DNA from: Geosiphon pyriformis
Lineage: Eukaryota > Glomeromycota > Glomeromycetes > Archaeosporales > Geosiphonaceae
DNA length: 64,000 nucleotides
Assembly: GCA_016748015.1 (NCBI GenBank)
Contig: JAAOMT010000630.1
Coordinates: 263,254-327,253, forward strand
Reading direction: 5' to 3'
In this document: one piece after another, positions 1-13,499 of the stretch
Layout: every line of letters starts with the position of its first letter
Position numbering within the stretch: position 1 is the first letter of the stretch
Program-made: the position numbers and the translations under genes
Notes under the pieces: model-generated
Database searches by the model: none
The model's input: the letters and a program-made list of their open reading frames with translations, nothing else
Told to the model about the DNA's origin: nothing

Positions 1-2850
1 TTAAAAAAAAATAAAAAATTAATTTTATTTTTTATAAAAAAAACTCAGCTTTAAAACATAAAAACTAATATTAAAAACACCAAAAAAAAATTTTTGCACT
101 TTAAAAAAGTTTTTATTAAATATAATAAAGATTTAAAAATATTGTTTTTTGGTTAACTTAATTTTTTTAATTATTTAACAATAATAAGAGAAAAAACAGA
201 AAAAAAGATAATTTAATTATTAACTTCTTATTAAAAACTTTAAAAATTTAAAAAAAACAAAAATTATATTAAAATTATTTAAGTGGGTTTTTTAACAGAA
301 TTTTAAAACAAAAAAAACTTTTAATTAAAAATAAAAACAGTATTTTAGAATTAACAAAAATTCAGTTTATTATTATATTTATAAAAAATATTTTTATAAA
401 ATATTATTATAATTATAAATATTTTATTTTAGTTATAATTATAAAAATACAAATTTTTTAATTATTTTTTTAAATTTACTAATATATTTTTTTTATTTAA
501 TTTAATAAATAAGATTTAAATATTATTTAATAAAATAATTTAAAACAAACATATATTATGTACTTAATATATATAATTAATTATTTAGATTAGTTAAAAC
601 AATATTATAAATCTATTTTAATTAAAATATTATTAACAATATTTAAAAAAAATACATATAACTTATATATTTTAAAACAAATACATAAGTTTTTTACAAT
701 TTTAAACAAATTTATAATGTTATTTAAAAGTCAGAACTCAAGTTTATAAATAATAAAAAACACAAAACTATTTTAAAATATTAAGTTACTTTTTATAATA
801 AAAGTTTTAAGTTTTAAATAAACCAACCAAATTTTATTTTGATAAATCATATTTAATATTCAAATAAATTTTACAATTTTATTATCAACTACTATAGTAT
901 TTTTAAAAATTGAAAAATTTTTTTAATACTAATTTCTAAAAATAAAATTTTTATTTAAAGTTATATATAAACTAATATTGTTTATATATAAGAAAAATAA
1001 CTGTAAAACACTCAAAAATAACTGGCACAGATCTAATATAAATATTCAAAAAGTTATATGTAAATTCCAAAGACTTTTATAAATCTTAAAATTAGTATTA
1101 TATAAATACAAATAATTAAAAAATTCAATTTTATTACAATAAAAACACAGAACACTACAATAATACCTATTATAAAGCTGTTTTTAAATAGTAATTAACA
1201 AATATTAGTACAAAGATTTTATAAAATAAAAATGTAATTTTATAATAAATTTACTTATATGGCTTAAAATTATATGTAAATTAAGATGCCAAACCAAAAA
1301 TAATTTTTTTTAATTAATATTTTTCATCAAAATTCTTTATAATCACATTAATATTAAAATTAACTTTCTAATAAGCTTAATATAAAGCTTTGAAAATATT
1401 CTAAACTAAATAATATGTATTACTTAAAACAATTATGTTAACTGTTTTAATATATTTTTTATAAATATAAATAAAAAGCATAAGACCAATTAAAAGCAGT
1501 TAGCTAATATATTAACTCTTATATTAATTAAAATATTAATATAAATTCTAATTTTCAACCAAGTAATACTAAAATTTTTATTTTTTATAATATTTGTAAT
1601 ATAATATCTTTCTAATTAGTAATAATTATAAAAATTTGGCAAATTCAAATCTAATTTAAAAAAAATAAAGTTTAAAACAGTCTAATTATTGAAATATATT
1701 ACTATTAAATTAAAAACAAAACAGATTTTAAGATTAAACAATTACTTACAACTTTATAAGTATTAAAAAAACAAATCATCTATTTTAACTTTAATGTTCA
1801 AATTTATGTTAATAAAAAATACAATTTTGTCTTTAATTTTTAATAAACCAAAATTTCTTAAAAACTTATTTATATAAACATTAATAATATTCAAATTAAC
1901 ACTAATAAGACTTTTTTTTACTAAAAAAAACTTATTAAAACCAATTATATTAAAAAAATATAAACTATTAACAAAGAAGAATATGACATAATAAATAATA
2001 TTAATATTTTAAAATTAATTAATTATTAATTTTAATAAATTAAATTAAATTAAATTATTTTAGATTTAAAAATAATTTTATTTATAAGTTTTTTTGTAAA
2101 AAAGTTAACTTTTATTGTAAAGTTAATACATATATTTTGAAAAATTAAAATTAAAATTTTTTATAAAAATTAATTTTTATTATAAAATAATTATTAAAAT
2201 TTATTTAAATAAAAATTAATTATTTTATTATTATATAAATTAAAGCAATATAAATTAAAAAAAAACAAATAAAAATTAAAAAATAATCTATATTAAATAC
2301 TTAAACATAAAAATAAGCAATAAGAAAAAAAATAAGAAATTAAACTTTAATTACTTAATGTTTTTTTTAATTAAAAAAAAAAGGTAATAACTTTTATTTT
2401 AAAAATAAAATAATGATTTTTAGTTATAACAACATAAATAAAACCTTTAATAAAAGTATTTTTAATTAATAAAAGTTATTATTATTTTAATATATAATGT
2501 TTTATATAAATCAAAAATATTTAATTTGTTAAAATTTTTAATTATCATGTTAATAAAAGTAATTGATTTTGTTAATTATATTAAAAAGTCAAACAATAAA
2601 AAACACTGTAGGCATTAAAAATTAGTAAATTTATATTATATTTGTATTTAAAACCAATTATTTATTATATAATATAACTATTTAAATTTAAAAAATTGTT
2701 TTTTAGAAAAATTATAGGTAAAAAATATAAACAGCATTTATTTAAAATTGTATTTTATGTAAATAATGAACAAATTAAAAAAAATCAATCAGAACAATAA
2801 ATATCTTAAAACACAATTGCTTTTAATAATACATGTATAATAATAATTTG
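1..2850. other. Gene-free AT desert without CpG
   Basis: No open reading frame of 60 codons or more lies here on either strand, and I recognise no gene. Composition is almost pure A/T, with C and G in isolated contexts such as AACA, AGC and CAG. Reading through it I find no CpG dinucleotide until about 2854. Loss of CpG fits long-term deamination of methylated cytosine in silenced DNA, for example old transposon sequence. The original element can no longer be identified. Confidence 0.7.
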
Positions 2851-2955
2851 TTACGTATTTTAAAATTAAATTTTAAAATTTGGTTACAATAAAATTTGAA
2901 ATATATAACTTGAACGTTAGAATTCTATTTGGATGTTTTTTTTTAATACATTTAA

Positions 2956-2956
<1 letters not shown>

Positions 2957-2996
<40 letters not shown>
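2957..2996. repeat. (TTA)n microsatellite
   Basis: Uninterrupted ATT/TTA triplets just downstream of the stop codon of the PACT-domain gene, which is on the minus strand. No function is evident. Confidence 0.9.
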
Positions 2997-2998
<2 letters not shown>

Positions 2999-3052
2999 TT
3001 GCATCAATATTTGGAAATTAAATTAAAATTTGAATAGTGCATTACTTTATCG

Positions 3053-6000
3053 TTATTGCTGCTTTTGCCGTTGTATAAAACGCTTTAATTCGCGGGATTG
3101 AGCCCAAGAATTCTTTAAAATCCTAGAAATAAAGGACAGATATTTGAGATGCTTCTATTTAATTAATGAATTTCAGTTATAAATAAGATATTTAAACTGG
3201 AATTACCGCATTCGTTGAATAGCTATCACGGCTGTGACTGCGCTGCGAAATTTAGCTAATGATCGTGACGCTTGGGTAAGTGTAGTAAAATTGTACAGAC
3301 TTGAATGTATCATTGAGGCCGCGGTTTCACTAATTAATTTATTATAACTTTTTAAAATTTCGAAGTATGATAATATTTCGCAGTTTCAATTTAAATATAT
3401 TGAAAAGACTCACCACGACTCAAACCCACCAAGAAGTAATAGAATGAACTTTTTTTGGTAACTAAGATCCGCTCGCAACCCAGATTCACGTGAAAACTTG
3501 GCTTTTTGATACTGCACCTCTTTAGCAAGAAGAGTTAGTTCATCTGCATGCCTTTTACGTTCTCGGTTCAGCTCAGACTTTAATTTTTTTTGGTATCGGA
3601 CTAGTTCCGACTATCAAATTCACGCGATTAAGAATTAGTATGAAATACAGAATTTTTTGCCAAGTCTCAATTGAGTGCCCCAAATTGTTGGAGACCCAAG
3701 TGGATTAAAATCCCTAGTGATGGATATTGACTTTTTAACTTGCCTTAAAATCATCTTGTGGTCCAATGTTACAATCCGCCAAATTTAAATCTAATGACCA
3801 AACACCACTCCCATTCAAATGAGTTTTTTCTATCATGACAAGCTGTTGTTTTGTAATTTGAATTTCTTCTTCAAGCGCGTTTATCTCAGTGCGTGCGGCC
3901 TCCTGGGTTTCTTTAATGCGATTGTTTGCAAGAGATAATTCTCGATTGAGTTGTTTAATTTCTTCTCCATCCAAAGCCTGGATGAAGAATTAGGAAATGC
4001 CATTTAATCAAAAATGACTTTGTTCCGGATCCAGGATAATGAGAAAATTGAATAAGCTTACCCCCTTACGTTGGCTAATTATAGATTCCAATCTGGAAAT
4101 TTCGATCTGATGCTCATTTCGTTCATGAGCGAGTGTGTCTTGTAATTGTTCAAGTTCCTCGCGGTGTCGATTGCACTCTTCCTGAACAACCTGCAATTCA
4201 TCTTCATAGCGTGATAGTTGATCTTTTTTGTCTTGATGATCACGCCTTTCTGATTGCAATTGTTCAGTCAGATTTTGTATTTCAACTTCAAGAGCCTTCA
4301 TATGTTCTTGATGTTGACGTACTTCTCTTTCAAGATTCTCTTTCATCTAAAAGAATCGTATATTTAGAATTTTTTGATCAATATGATTAAAGAAGCCAGG
4401 TAAAACTCACCTCATCAACCATCATATATCTCCGATTCAACTCTGTTTTCTCTTTATTTAAGGTAATTTTTTCCTTGGTTAATTTAGTCAACTTGTCTAT
4501 AGTATCTTGCAATTCTTTTTGGAGGTCTGCGATCTTTTGAGTTGCTCTTTCAGAGTTAACATCTTTTTCTACATTAATCGATGTGAGGCTTATAAGTTGA
4601 TGATGGAAGAGATGGGTAAAGAAAATCATAATTATAGCAATAATTGATACCCTTCTGCAGCCGTCGACAACGAGTTTCCAATTCGACAATAGAAGAATTT
4701 TTTTTTCGATACCGCTCAGATTCCTATTCACAAATTCTTTATTAGTAGCCATTAGGCACTTTTTTAATAAAAAATTTTTATTTGAACCATCTTACTTTAT
4801 GGAAGTTATCCAATTGTTGTTGTAATTGGGTTTTGTCCTTGGCTAACGAAGCCTTTTCTAATGTTAGAAGCTTTTTGCTCGCCATTGCAGATTGAATTTC
4901 AATTTCTAGGTCTTTGATCTTGGCGATAGATTTTTCAATCTCCTAAAAAAATAAAAAATTGATGAAAGATATATTCATCCTAATATCATAAACAAAGCCT
5001 AGTATTTTATGAATATCAAATGTATTTATAAACTACAAACTTTTCGATAAGAGTTGATATCCTTTTCATAGGACTCTTTTTGTAATTTTAATTTTTTGTT
5101 CAACCCTTCTTTTTCTTGCTTCCATGTATCCTCCGTTTCTTTTTGGTTTGCATCAATTATCGCTAATTGCTGAGCCTTGGCCTTTGTAATAGACTCGGTG
5201 AGTATAGCACGTTCTTTTTCCCAATGAAGCTTCAAAGCATCAATATCTCGAGCATTTTGATCTATCATAGCTTCGTGTTCACAACGCAATTTGCCTTCAC
5301 TCTCAATCCGTTTTTTGAGAACCTCATTTCCTTCCTTATATTTCTTTTCAAATTTTTCACCACAAAGTTTAAATGACTGCATCTTTGCTGAAAGATTTTG
5401 AATTTGTAATGTCAAGGTTTCCACCTCGGTTCGTAGCTCCTGTTCTTTGCTAGAAGCTGTAACCTTCATTTCTTTCATCACTATTCGCAATGATGTATTA
5501 GCCTCAACTTCTTGTTGCCAAAGTGTATGAACCTCTTGTAATTGTGATTGCAAAGCACCCAGACCGTTAGGATCAGCTTCCCTTTTATCTACATCAATAG
5601 GATTTATTATAGTGTTCAACGCTGCCCGTAAGCTTTGGATATCGATTTCACTGCGTTTGAACAATTCTATAGTTGCTTCATAATCAAAAATTATTTGACT
5701 CTGAGTTGCAACCAATTTTCTTAATTTTTCCAAATCTTTTTGATGGGAATCAACTTCTTGGGAAATTATCTCAGAGTTACGGACAGGCTTCGAAAAAACT
5801 TTTTCTTCATCCCCGGAAGCGGTTATTAATCCGGCTAGCTGTTTCATTTGCATGGCCAAGTGCATATTATTTGCCGTCAATTCATGAACACCCGTGATTA
5901 GCGCGCCAAGTCGATCTGTTTGATACGCATAATTTTCTTTTACAGCCTCGCTGTTGCTCTTGAATTCTGCTTTATTGAGGATGACGAATGATGATATAGC

Positions 6001-9000
6001 TCAATTATTTCTAGAGTTGAGACCAAAATATATCAAATTGCAGAAATTAAATCGAATTAAAGACCTCTCAGAGCCTTTTGGAGAGATCCAGTTAGGATTT
6101 CTATTTTTTTGGCGGTATTTTGCAAATTGGGTGTTATTTGTTCAAAGAGATGAATTATTTCTTTTGATTCCGTAGACCGAGCTTCTTCATCCATCACGTT
6201 AAAGGCAAGATTTTCAATGCTTGATAAAAATTGGGCGGGGTGCTTGAACATATCATTTCCAGCAAGGACAATAGCTTGCAAGTCCTCTCGACTAATCACC
6301 AAAGTATCATCTGTCGGTTTTGACGAATTACGAGCAATGTGACTCAATCTGGTGTTTTGTCTTTTTTGCTTTTTCGAAGGAGAATCTGTTAAAGCTTTGG
6401 AAGCAAGCCTTTTCAGAACATTGCCGCTATCCACCATCATCCGCTGCATTTGAGAAGCTTGTTGAGAAAGTCCTTCAAGCAAGTTCTGTACGTTTTTCAT
6501 ATGTTGTGATCCTTTGATTGGTAATGTAACTAAATCATTACAATCTTGATTAGCTCTCAAGAAATTATTTTGCTGTGATACGACTCGAACTAATTGATCA
6601 AGGTATTGCGCCGTCTGCATATTCTGGTTCAAAGTAGCCTCAATTTCTTTCTCCACACTTGTTTGAAAGAGAACATTTATGAAGAAAAGAAACAAGAAAC
6701 GTATTAAAAAAGTATTAATTGACTGAAAACTCACGTCATGCTGTGGTTCGATTTTGCGCCGGTGATGGTAGAGGTAGTAGTGGACATCATATTCATTTCC
6801 TTTTTACCACCACACTGTCCACACTTGTAATTTTCCAGTTCTCTGATGTACTCTTCCCTTCGATTAAACTCTTCTTGGATAATGTTCATCGACTTTTCTG
6901 TATCTTCCATCAATTCTTCTATGCTGCGTATTTTCTGACAGGTCTCTTCTAGAGCGCTGGAAAGACCACGAGCAACTGCAATCGCTTGTTCCAAATCGAT
7001 ATTTTTTGCTTCTAATCTCTGGTTTAAATTACCTATTTGAGATTTTAAAGATTGCAAACACGGCTTTAATGATCTCATCTTTGCATTATTACGTGCAGGA
7101 ATTGATCCATGGAAAGAAACTTCAGCATTGGTCATACGTGGGAGTTCACGCGAAAAGGAAATATTCGAGGCCTAGAGAAGACAAATGATTAAGCACAATT
7201 TTTGAGAAATCTATTCTTAATGCTTAAATATCACAGCATACATTTTCCATCCTCAATGTTAAGGCGTTACCCAACAAACCACTGATGCCTTCAATGATTC
7301 CACCACGAGTGCTACGTCCAGTACGAATAGTGTAAAATAAGGATCTAGATTTGTTTTGCTCCTTTATTAATTCTTCTTCCCTCATTTTCAATACTTTTTC
7401 TAATTCTGACTTTTGATAGTCAAGATCTTGAATTCTCGCATCTTTGATATCATCTTGAATTTTTAGAGCAGCCTCAGTTATTTGATATTTAAGTTTTCCA
7501 ATTTCATTATAGGCTACATCCAACTTAGCATTTAACTCGTCCAACAAAAGTTCATACTCATTCACAATAATATGAGAACGTGATGAATTCTTTGATGTTT
7601 CTGGTAATGTATCATTATTTTCTTCCTGAAGTTGTTCGATGAGTATCAATTTGGATTTCATGTTCAATTGATTCAGCTCTAATTTAGATTTTAGCTCAAT
7701 CACTTCATTTTCTCTCAATAAAACTTGTTTCTTGGCATGATCCAAAGCCAATCTTAAATTATCAATCAAAGAAATTTGGCTTTCTTGGCTGGCCAACCGA
7801 GAAGTTAAAGATGCCCGTTCAATACGCAATGCCACGATTTCACTTTCCAAATGCAACAATTTCTCTTCCTCTAACCGAAGATTTATGGCCTCGCTATTTC
7901 GAGGTTGTACAATTTCGGCGGATGAAGGATCAGGCATTTCAGTCAACCGAATTTCTAATCGCGATTTTTCATCATCGAGCTGGTGCTTATCATGATTCAG
8001 TTTGTTATTCTCAATTTGAAGGCGGGCAATCTCATCTCTTAATAGACCCTTATCTTCTAATATATCATCATCGGGATTAATTTTCGTGTTTACTACAATC
8101 TTCTCGTAACTGGGGATAATGTTTGTATCATCGGGATCAGATAAAGAGGTGCGTTGAGTTTCCAAGTTTCGGACCTCAGAATTTAATTGGTCAATGTAGA
8201 CGATTAAATCATCTTTATATTCTTCCAACTCTTCTGCTTTTTTCAGCAAATTATTAGCTTCTACTTCTGTTGCTTCCATTTGTTTTTCTAGATTATTCCT
8301 TTCGTTTGTGACTGTTTCGATATCTTCTCTAAGTTCTTCGTTGATTTCTTTTATCTGTCTAATAGCCTCGGCCATTTCAGTACGTTGTTGGGCAAGCTCA
8401 TTTTTCTTCAATTCATATCGATCATTTAAAGAAGACAATTCTTTGTTTTTGCTATTTAGTGTGTTCGACAAATCATCCACTTGTGCGGATAATTTTTCAC
8501 GCTCCAGAGTTAATTCATCTCGACGGGATGAGTGCTCATTTCGTTGATTTTCTAACCATCGCCTCTGCTTCTCCAAATTACGCACTATTTCACCCAAATC
8601 CTTGAGGCGAGGCTCTATCCTCTTTTGCTCGCTTTGATATTCTTCAATCCATTCTTGTCCTTGTGCCCGAGCCATGGCCAATTGTTCACCAAGTTGTCCT
8701 ACCTCATCCTCTAAACCACCAATCTGTTTTTCGGCCTTTTCTTTTGTATCAATCAACTCAGATTCTAATTTTGAATTGATCACTTCTAGACGTTCAACTT
8801 TGTGTTTTAGCTTAATATTTTTTCCTTCTAGATCACCAAATTTATTTTTAAACTGTTCCAACTGTTTTTTAAGTTCATTATTTTCTTCTTGAAAAAAATC
8901 TCGTTCCTCTTGAAAGGTAGTGGTCTGATTTTTAAGTTCTTTCACTTTATCCTTCAATTGAAATATTTTCCCGTTAGAGACCTCCATTTTATACTCGGTT

Positions 9001-9542
9001 TCTTTGTGTTGCTTTTTAATTTGAAGTTGAAATTCCCCCAGTTGACCTTCAAGTTGTTCTAATTTTAGATCAGAGGTCAATTTTTCTTCTTCAATGGCCA
9101 ATTTTTCTTCTTCAGCCAGTTCTTTTTCCGTTTCAAGCTCTTCGATGCGTGCTGCCATATCCTGAGATTCTTTTTTGAATTGTAACAATTGGATTTGCAA
9201 AGTTTCAATTTGCTGTTGGGAATCTTGAGGGGAAATTTGTGAAGGGCTGGATCTTAAAGAATTGTTAACTGTCTCCTCCTGGACATTGTGATTATGCTCT
9301 TCTTCAAACTCGGGAGAAAGATTTTGGTCAAAATGGTTGCCTTCCCCGTTATCAAGAGAGTCAGAGAGATGTTGAGATTCAACCTTCTGTGAAGCACTTT
9401 GAAGCTCAAAAGCAAGCGTGTCAGGTGTAAAGAATACTTCTTTGTGATTTTCTTTTGTAAGTAAATGGGGTGGAAAGTGAGAAGCATGTTCCGTTGGAAC
9501 TTGTAATGCGTTTTCACTGTAGTTTAAGTCTCCAAAATCCAT
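3053..9542 (-). CDS. PCP1: PACT-domain coiled-coil protein (pericentrin/Pcp1/Spc110-like)
   Basis: Likely spindle-pole-body scaffold that anchors gamma-tubulin complexes. I join twelve exons (minus strand, descending): 9542-7242, 7171-6735, 6657-6065, 5966-5041, 4942-4796, 4723-4651, 4568-4411, 4346-4062, 3977-3744, 3610-3414, 3329-3207, 3122-3053. All phases close, giving about 1847 aa. Most of the protein is heptad-rich coiled coil (Glu/Lys/Gln/Leu). The diagnostic part is the C-terminus (about 1740-1830): a YQKKFILLLLGGFESCE-type stretch, then a KFRSAVTAVIAIQRMR-type motif, both hallmarks of the PACT centrosome/SPB-targeting domain. A CxxC pair lies near residue 890. The start is the first ATG after a plausible 5' intron acceptor (MDFGDLNY). 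The intron after exon 9 uses a GC donor. Exon 4 might instead begin at 5999, adding 11 residues. No kinesin motor is present. Confidence 0.85.
3611..3743 (-). other. GC-AG intron in the PACT gene
   Basis: The exon ends AAG and the intron opens GCAAGT, the usual consensus for rare GC donors. It closes at TGATAG. No GT donor nearby keeps the frame, whereas this junction joins two coiled-coil segments in phase 0. Confidence 0.75.
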
Positions 9543-10082
9543 TAGTGTTTGCGCGGTTAATTCAAGTTTCCAAGTCCTGACAAAAGTAAACAGTAGAAAG
9601 TTGGTACTACATTCTTTGCATAATCTATTTTCTGACAAGATAAGCCAGACTTTCAATAATGTGTAATCTATAATAAAGATTAATTAGCCTTAAAAAGTTA
9701 AAATTATAAATTTATTTATATAAAAAAGAAAAAAAAAAAGAAAAAAGAAAAAATGCAAAATACCTATTATTCAATGAATAAATATTTCAAACAACAATAA
9801 TTTATTTCAAATTACATAATACTTTATTTTGATATATTAATAATATATGAAATTTTTTTTAACTTTTAATCAATCAATTTTTTAAAAAAAATATTTTCAT
9901 TTATTTAAAAAACATAAATTCATTCACAATTTAAAATGATAATTTGAAAATTTTGACAAACATAATATTTTTATACATTGTTCAAACTTTTAAGAAACTG
10001 ATAAAAAGATGATAATTTAATTTTTGTTAAATTGAATAGTTTTAATTATATAATTAACAAGTTTTAGTAGTTTTTATATTGT

Positions 10083-10175
10083 AAATAAATAAATAATTAA
10101 TAAATAAATAATAAATAATAAATAATAAATAATAATAAATAATAAATATAAATATATATATATATATATATATAT
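10083..10175. repeat. (AATA)n followed by (TA)n
   Basis: Irregular AAATA/AATAA units run into an alternating AT tract of about 26 bases. Confidence 0.9.
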
Positions 10176-10984
10176 TTTCAAGTAATTTATTTACCGTTCA
10201 TTATATGATCTTTTAAAAAAAAAAATTAAAACGAGATATTTCTTTTTTTGTTCGATCGAACAAAATAAAAAAAAAATTTTTTTCTTTTTCCGGGGTTGAA
10301 ATTCTTTCGATTCAAAAATATTGTGTTAATTCATATGAATGAGAAATACATTTTTAAATCAAGATTTTCAAATATATGAGTAAAAAAATATGAAATTTAA
10401 TTTAATTAATTGATTTTAGACTAATTTATCAAATGTTCCAAATTTGATTTAATATTTCGCAAAAATTCTTCCTCGTGTAAATGACCACACATATTTTTTA
10501 TATTTTAAAAACAAGAAATTCTCCCAAAATGAAATTTCTGTCTAGCTTAAATTTTATCGAGATTTAAAAAAGAATTAGATAATCTTTCAAATAAATTCCA
10601 TGTTAATCCATGTGAAAGTTAAAGTTTATCAACTTGCAGGAAGCCCTTTTTTTGATGACAAAATTGACAGATTTCACAAACTTCTTGCTTCGAATCTAAA
10701 CCCTCGACGTAACCTTTTTTTAATTATGTTGCATTACATTAAAAAATTCATTAAACAATAAAATTAAAGATCCCAAAAAAAGGTTGAAGAAAAGGCTAAA
10801 GATTCAAAGTTTCACAACATAAAATGATGTTGATTTAATGATGTTCGAATCGATCGATTCGGAAAATCCAAAGGAGAATTTTTTATTTTCCAGGTTTCGT
10901 TAAGTAAATTGTCTTTTTGCTCAACAAAAAATTAATCGTCATATTGTTGTTATTTAATTTACTACTTACTTTTCTTTCCATTAT

Positions 10985-11055
10985 TCAAATCAAATCAAAT
11001 CAAATCAAATCAAATCAAATCAAATCAAATCAACTCAACTCAACTCAGCTCAACT
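10985..11055. repeat. (CAAAT)n grading into (CAACT)n
   Basis: About ten pentamers CAAAT, then several CAACT/CAGCT variants. The ordered change shows unit drift along the array. Confidence 0.9.
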
Positions 11056-11267
11056 TACTGTTTCAAAAAAAAAATTTTTTATCATTTTCCGTCTTTTATT
11101 ACTTAACTAAATAGATGTCAAAATATTTGTAAACAAAAATCATACAACAAATGAGATTTCCTCTTATAGGAGGTAATGGATAAAAATAGGATAAACATAA
11201 TCCAATTATAATGTATCATAGCCAAGAAAAACTTGATTCTTTGACAGATTTGAAAAATTGAGATTCA

Positions 11268-11320
11268 AAAAAAAAACAAAAACAAAAACAAAAACAAAAA
11301 CAAAAATAATAACAAAAACC
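11268..11320. repeat. (CAAAAA)n microsatellite
   Basis: Hexamer A-rich repeat with a C in each unit. No associated gene. Confidence 0.85.
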
Positions 11321-11809
11321 AAACTCTCCTACCCCCTTCAAATTTTTATTACATCATTTTAATAGTTAATAATAGTTCTGTTATATTTTTAATGGTAGAA
11401 ACGATATATCATTTTCTTTCATCATTTAATCAATGTGATGTGTATTTGCTTTTTGTCGGTGGATCGCTTCAGAATTTTTTTTCTTTTCTTGTTTACTACT
11501 TTATTAGAATTCATTTATTGAAACTATTTATACATGTTTTGGGTAGTGTAAAAAGGTAATCTTAAAAGAAAAATCAATCATTTTCAATGCATACATTCAA
11601 TGATTACAAATTTTGATTGAATACTTACGATTTTGCACATTTTCTGAAAAGTTAAACACAAATTTTGATTTCTTGTAACCTCTTTGACACTATATCTGGT
11701 AAAACAAAAAGAAAAAAAAGGAAAAAGAATGAAAGAGCCACAGTTACACTTATTCTAATCAAGATTAAAAAATCTTGAATCGGGTTTTTGATTCAGAAAA
11801 TTGTTCGAA

Positions 11810-11858
11810 TCAAATCAAAATCAAAATCAAAATCAAAATCAAAATCAAATCAAATCAA
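11810..11858. repeat. (TCAAAA)n / (TCAAA)n microsatellite
   Basis: Tandem TCAAAA units flanked by TCAAA units, similar to the CAAAT array about 800 bp away. Confidence 0.85.
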
Positions 11859-13179
11859 TTATTAGTGAAATGTATGCATTTCGAAATCTTTATTTGCAAT
11901 TCAAAATTACCATAATGTGTATCACTGGGAGTCAATGATAGGCTTGTACTTTACACTTTTTTTTAGCATTAATACAATTAAAATAATATTTTTAATTCTT
12001 TTTTTATTCTACACCAAAAACTTGTTAATTTTCTTACCAGATTTAAAAATGATAACCGATAGAATAGTCCCACCGAAGGATACACATATTTCATTAAAAA
12101 ATTGTATCATCATAATTTATTTTGTAACTCGCGATGTGTCAAGTTATGAATCAAAAATCTAGATATATTTAATCTAAGGAATAAAATATTATTATTAATA
12201 TGTGTGTGTGTTTTGTCCATGCGACGAAAATCAAAAAACTTTTTTTACTCTTCTCATCTTTCGAGAAATATGAAAAGCACTGCTTACCCCGTACAAATAA
12301 AGTCAGATTTAGTAAATGTGATTAATATAAACTTTTAATCAAATCTCAATAGGACTTCTCCTTTTATTCTCTTATTTCTTGGTTGCTTTCATTTACTTAT
12401 GTCCAATATTTCAAAATATTTTGCTCCTCGATTTTCAAACACTTTATAGTTTCCCCACCGATTAAAGTTTTCAAAAATTCAAACATTAAACAAACACATT
12501 CAAACATTAAAAAACGAAACGAAACCCAAACGAAGTTACGAAACTCGATTATTTTCAAAAATAATAACAAAAATCGTCTACGCGTGGAAAATCTACCGAT
12601 TTTCACTTTTAATTAATTTCATCATCATTGTCTTGGTGTAAATTTTAACCCCAAATCTTTAATTAAATTTTTTCATAGCCTCACACACGTATGAACTCTC
12701 GCTTCTCGGTCTTTCATAACCTACATATCATCCTAGGATTGTTTGATTATATGCCTCTCAATTTCTATTTGAAAAATCTTTGACGCCAAAATGAAATCAA
12801 TCTCCTAGAAAAAGCAAGACTTACAACCTATTATTGATCAAAATTGAACATCATTTAATTCCGTCAACAGAAAACTCGTTCTTAATCGAAAATTAAATAA
12901 TTATCAAGTTTACCCGAAATCTTCCAACATTATGGAAATCAATTTTTTGGGACGAAAATCAATCAGATGCTGAAAAACTAAACCGCTGAAAGAGTTCAAA
13001 GAAAGTCGTTATATCACATTTCCACACTTAAAATTAATTGTTTATCCATACAAAATAAGCTGTAAAAAAAATTCACACAGAAAATTTCTTCCTAATTTGA
13101 CCTCAAACTTTTTTCATTATTTACATTGGGCACATTTTCGTCCATTATAATATATAGAAACTTCTTAACCCCTAAAATA

Positions 13180-13448
13180 ATGAAACGGTCGTCAAAATGC
13201 AAAGAGACTAGACTAATGCTAGTAGCCAAATCTATTTTATCTACTAGCATTACTCGTTATAGTTACCCTACTATTTCGGTCCACAATTCCTCGCCGATGA
13301 TGGTGATATGGCAAAGGATCGTCTCTAAATTTCATCCCCATAAAAACTCTTCCTCTTCTTTACTGTTTTTCTTTATAATATTTATTACCGTTTTAACATT
13401 ACCATCTTCAGTTTCAGCTCAAAATAAATCATCAACTTCTAGTAATAC

Positions 13449-13499
<51 letters not shown>

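Larger units (their letters stand above)
9543..13179. other. Long intergenic region rich in simple repeats
   Basis: About 3.6 kb between the divergent PACT gene and the Asn-rich membrane-protein gene. I see no supported gene. It holds AT-rich sequence and several short tandem repeats (listed separately). The parts next to 9542 and 13180 must contain the two promoters and 5' leaders. Confidence 0.6.

Noticed and set aside
1-2850. Mitochondrial or plastid DNA as a source of the AT-rich block
   Set aside because: No organelle gene, tRNA or rRNA motif is visible, and the sequence runs without a break into a nuclear spliced gene.
5026-5880. Kinesin-5-like tail in the coiled-coil frames at 5-7 kb
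   Set aside because: No motor domain exists in the gene, and the C-terminal PACT domain explains the protein better.
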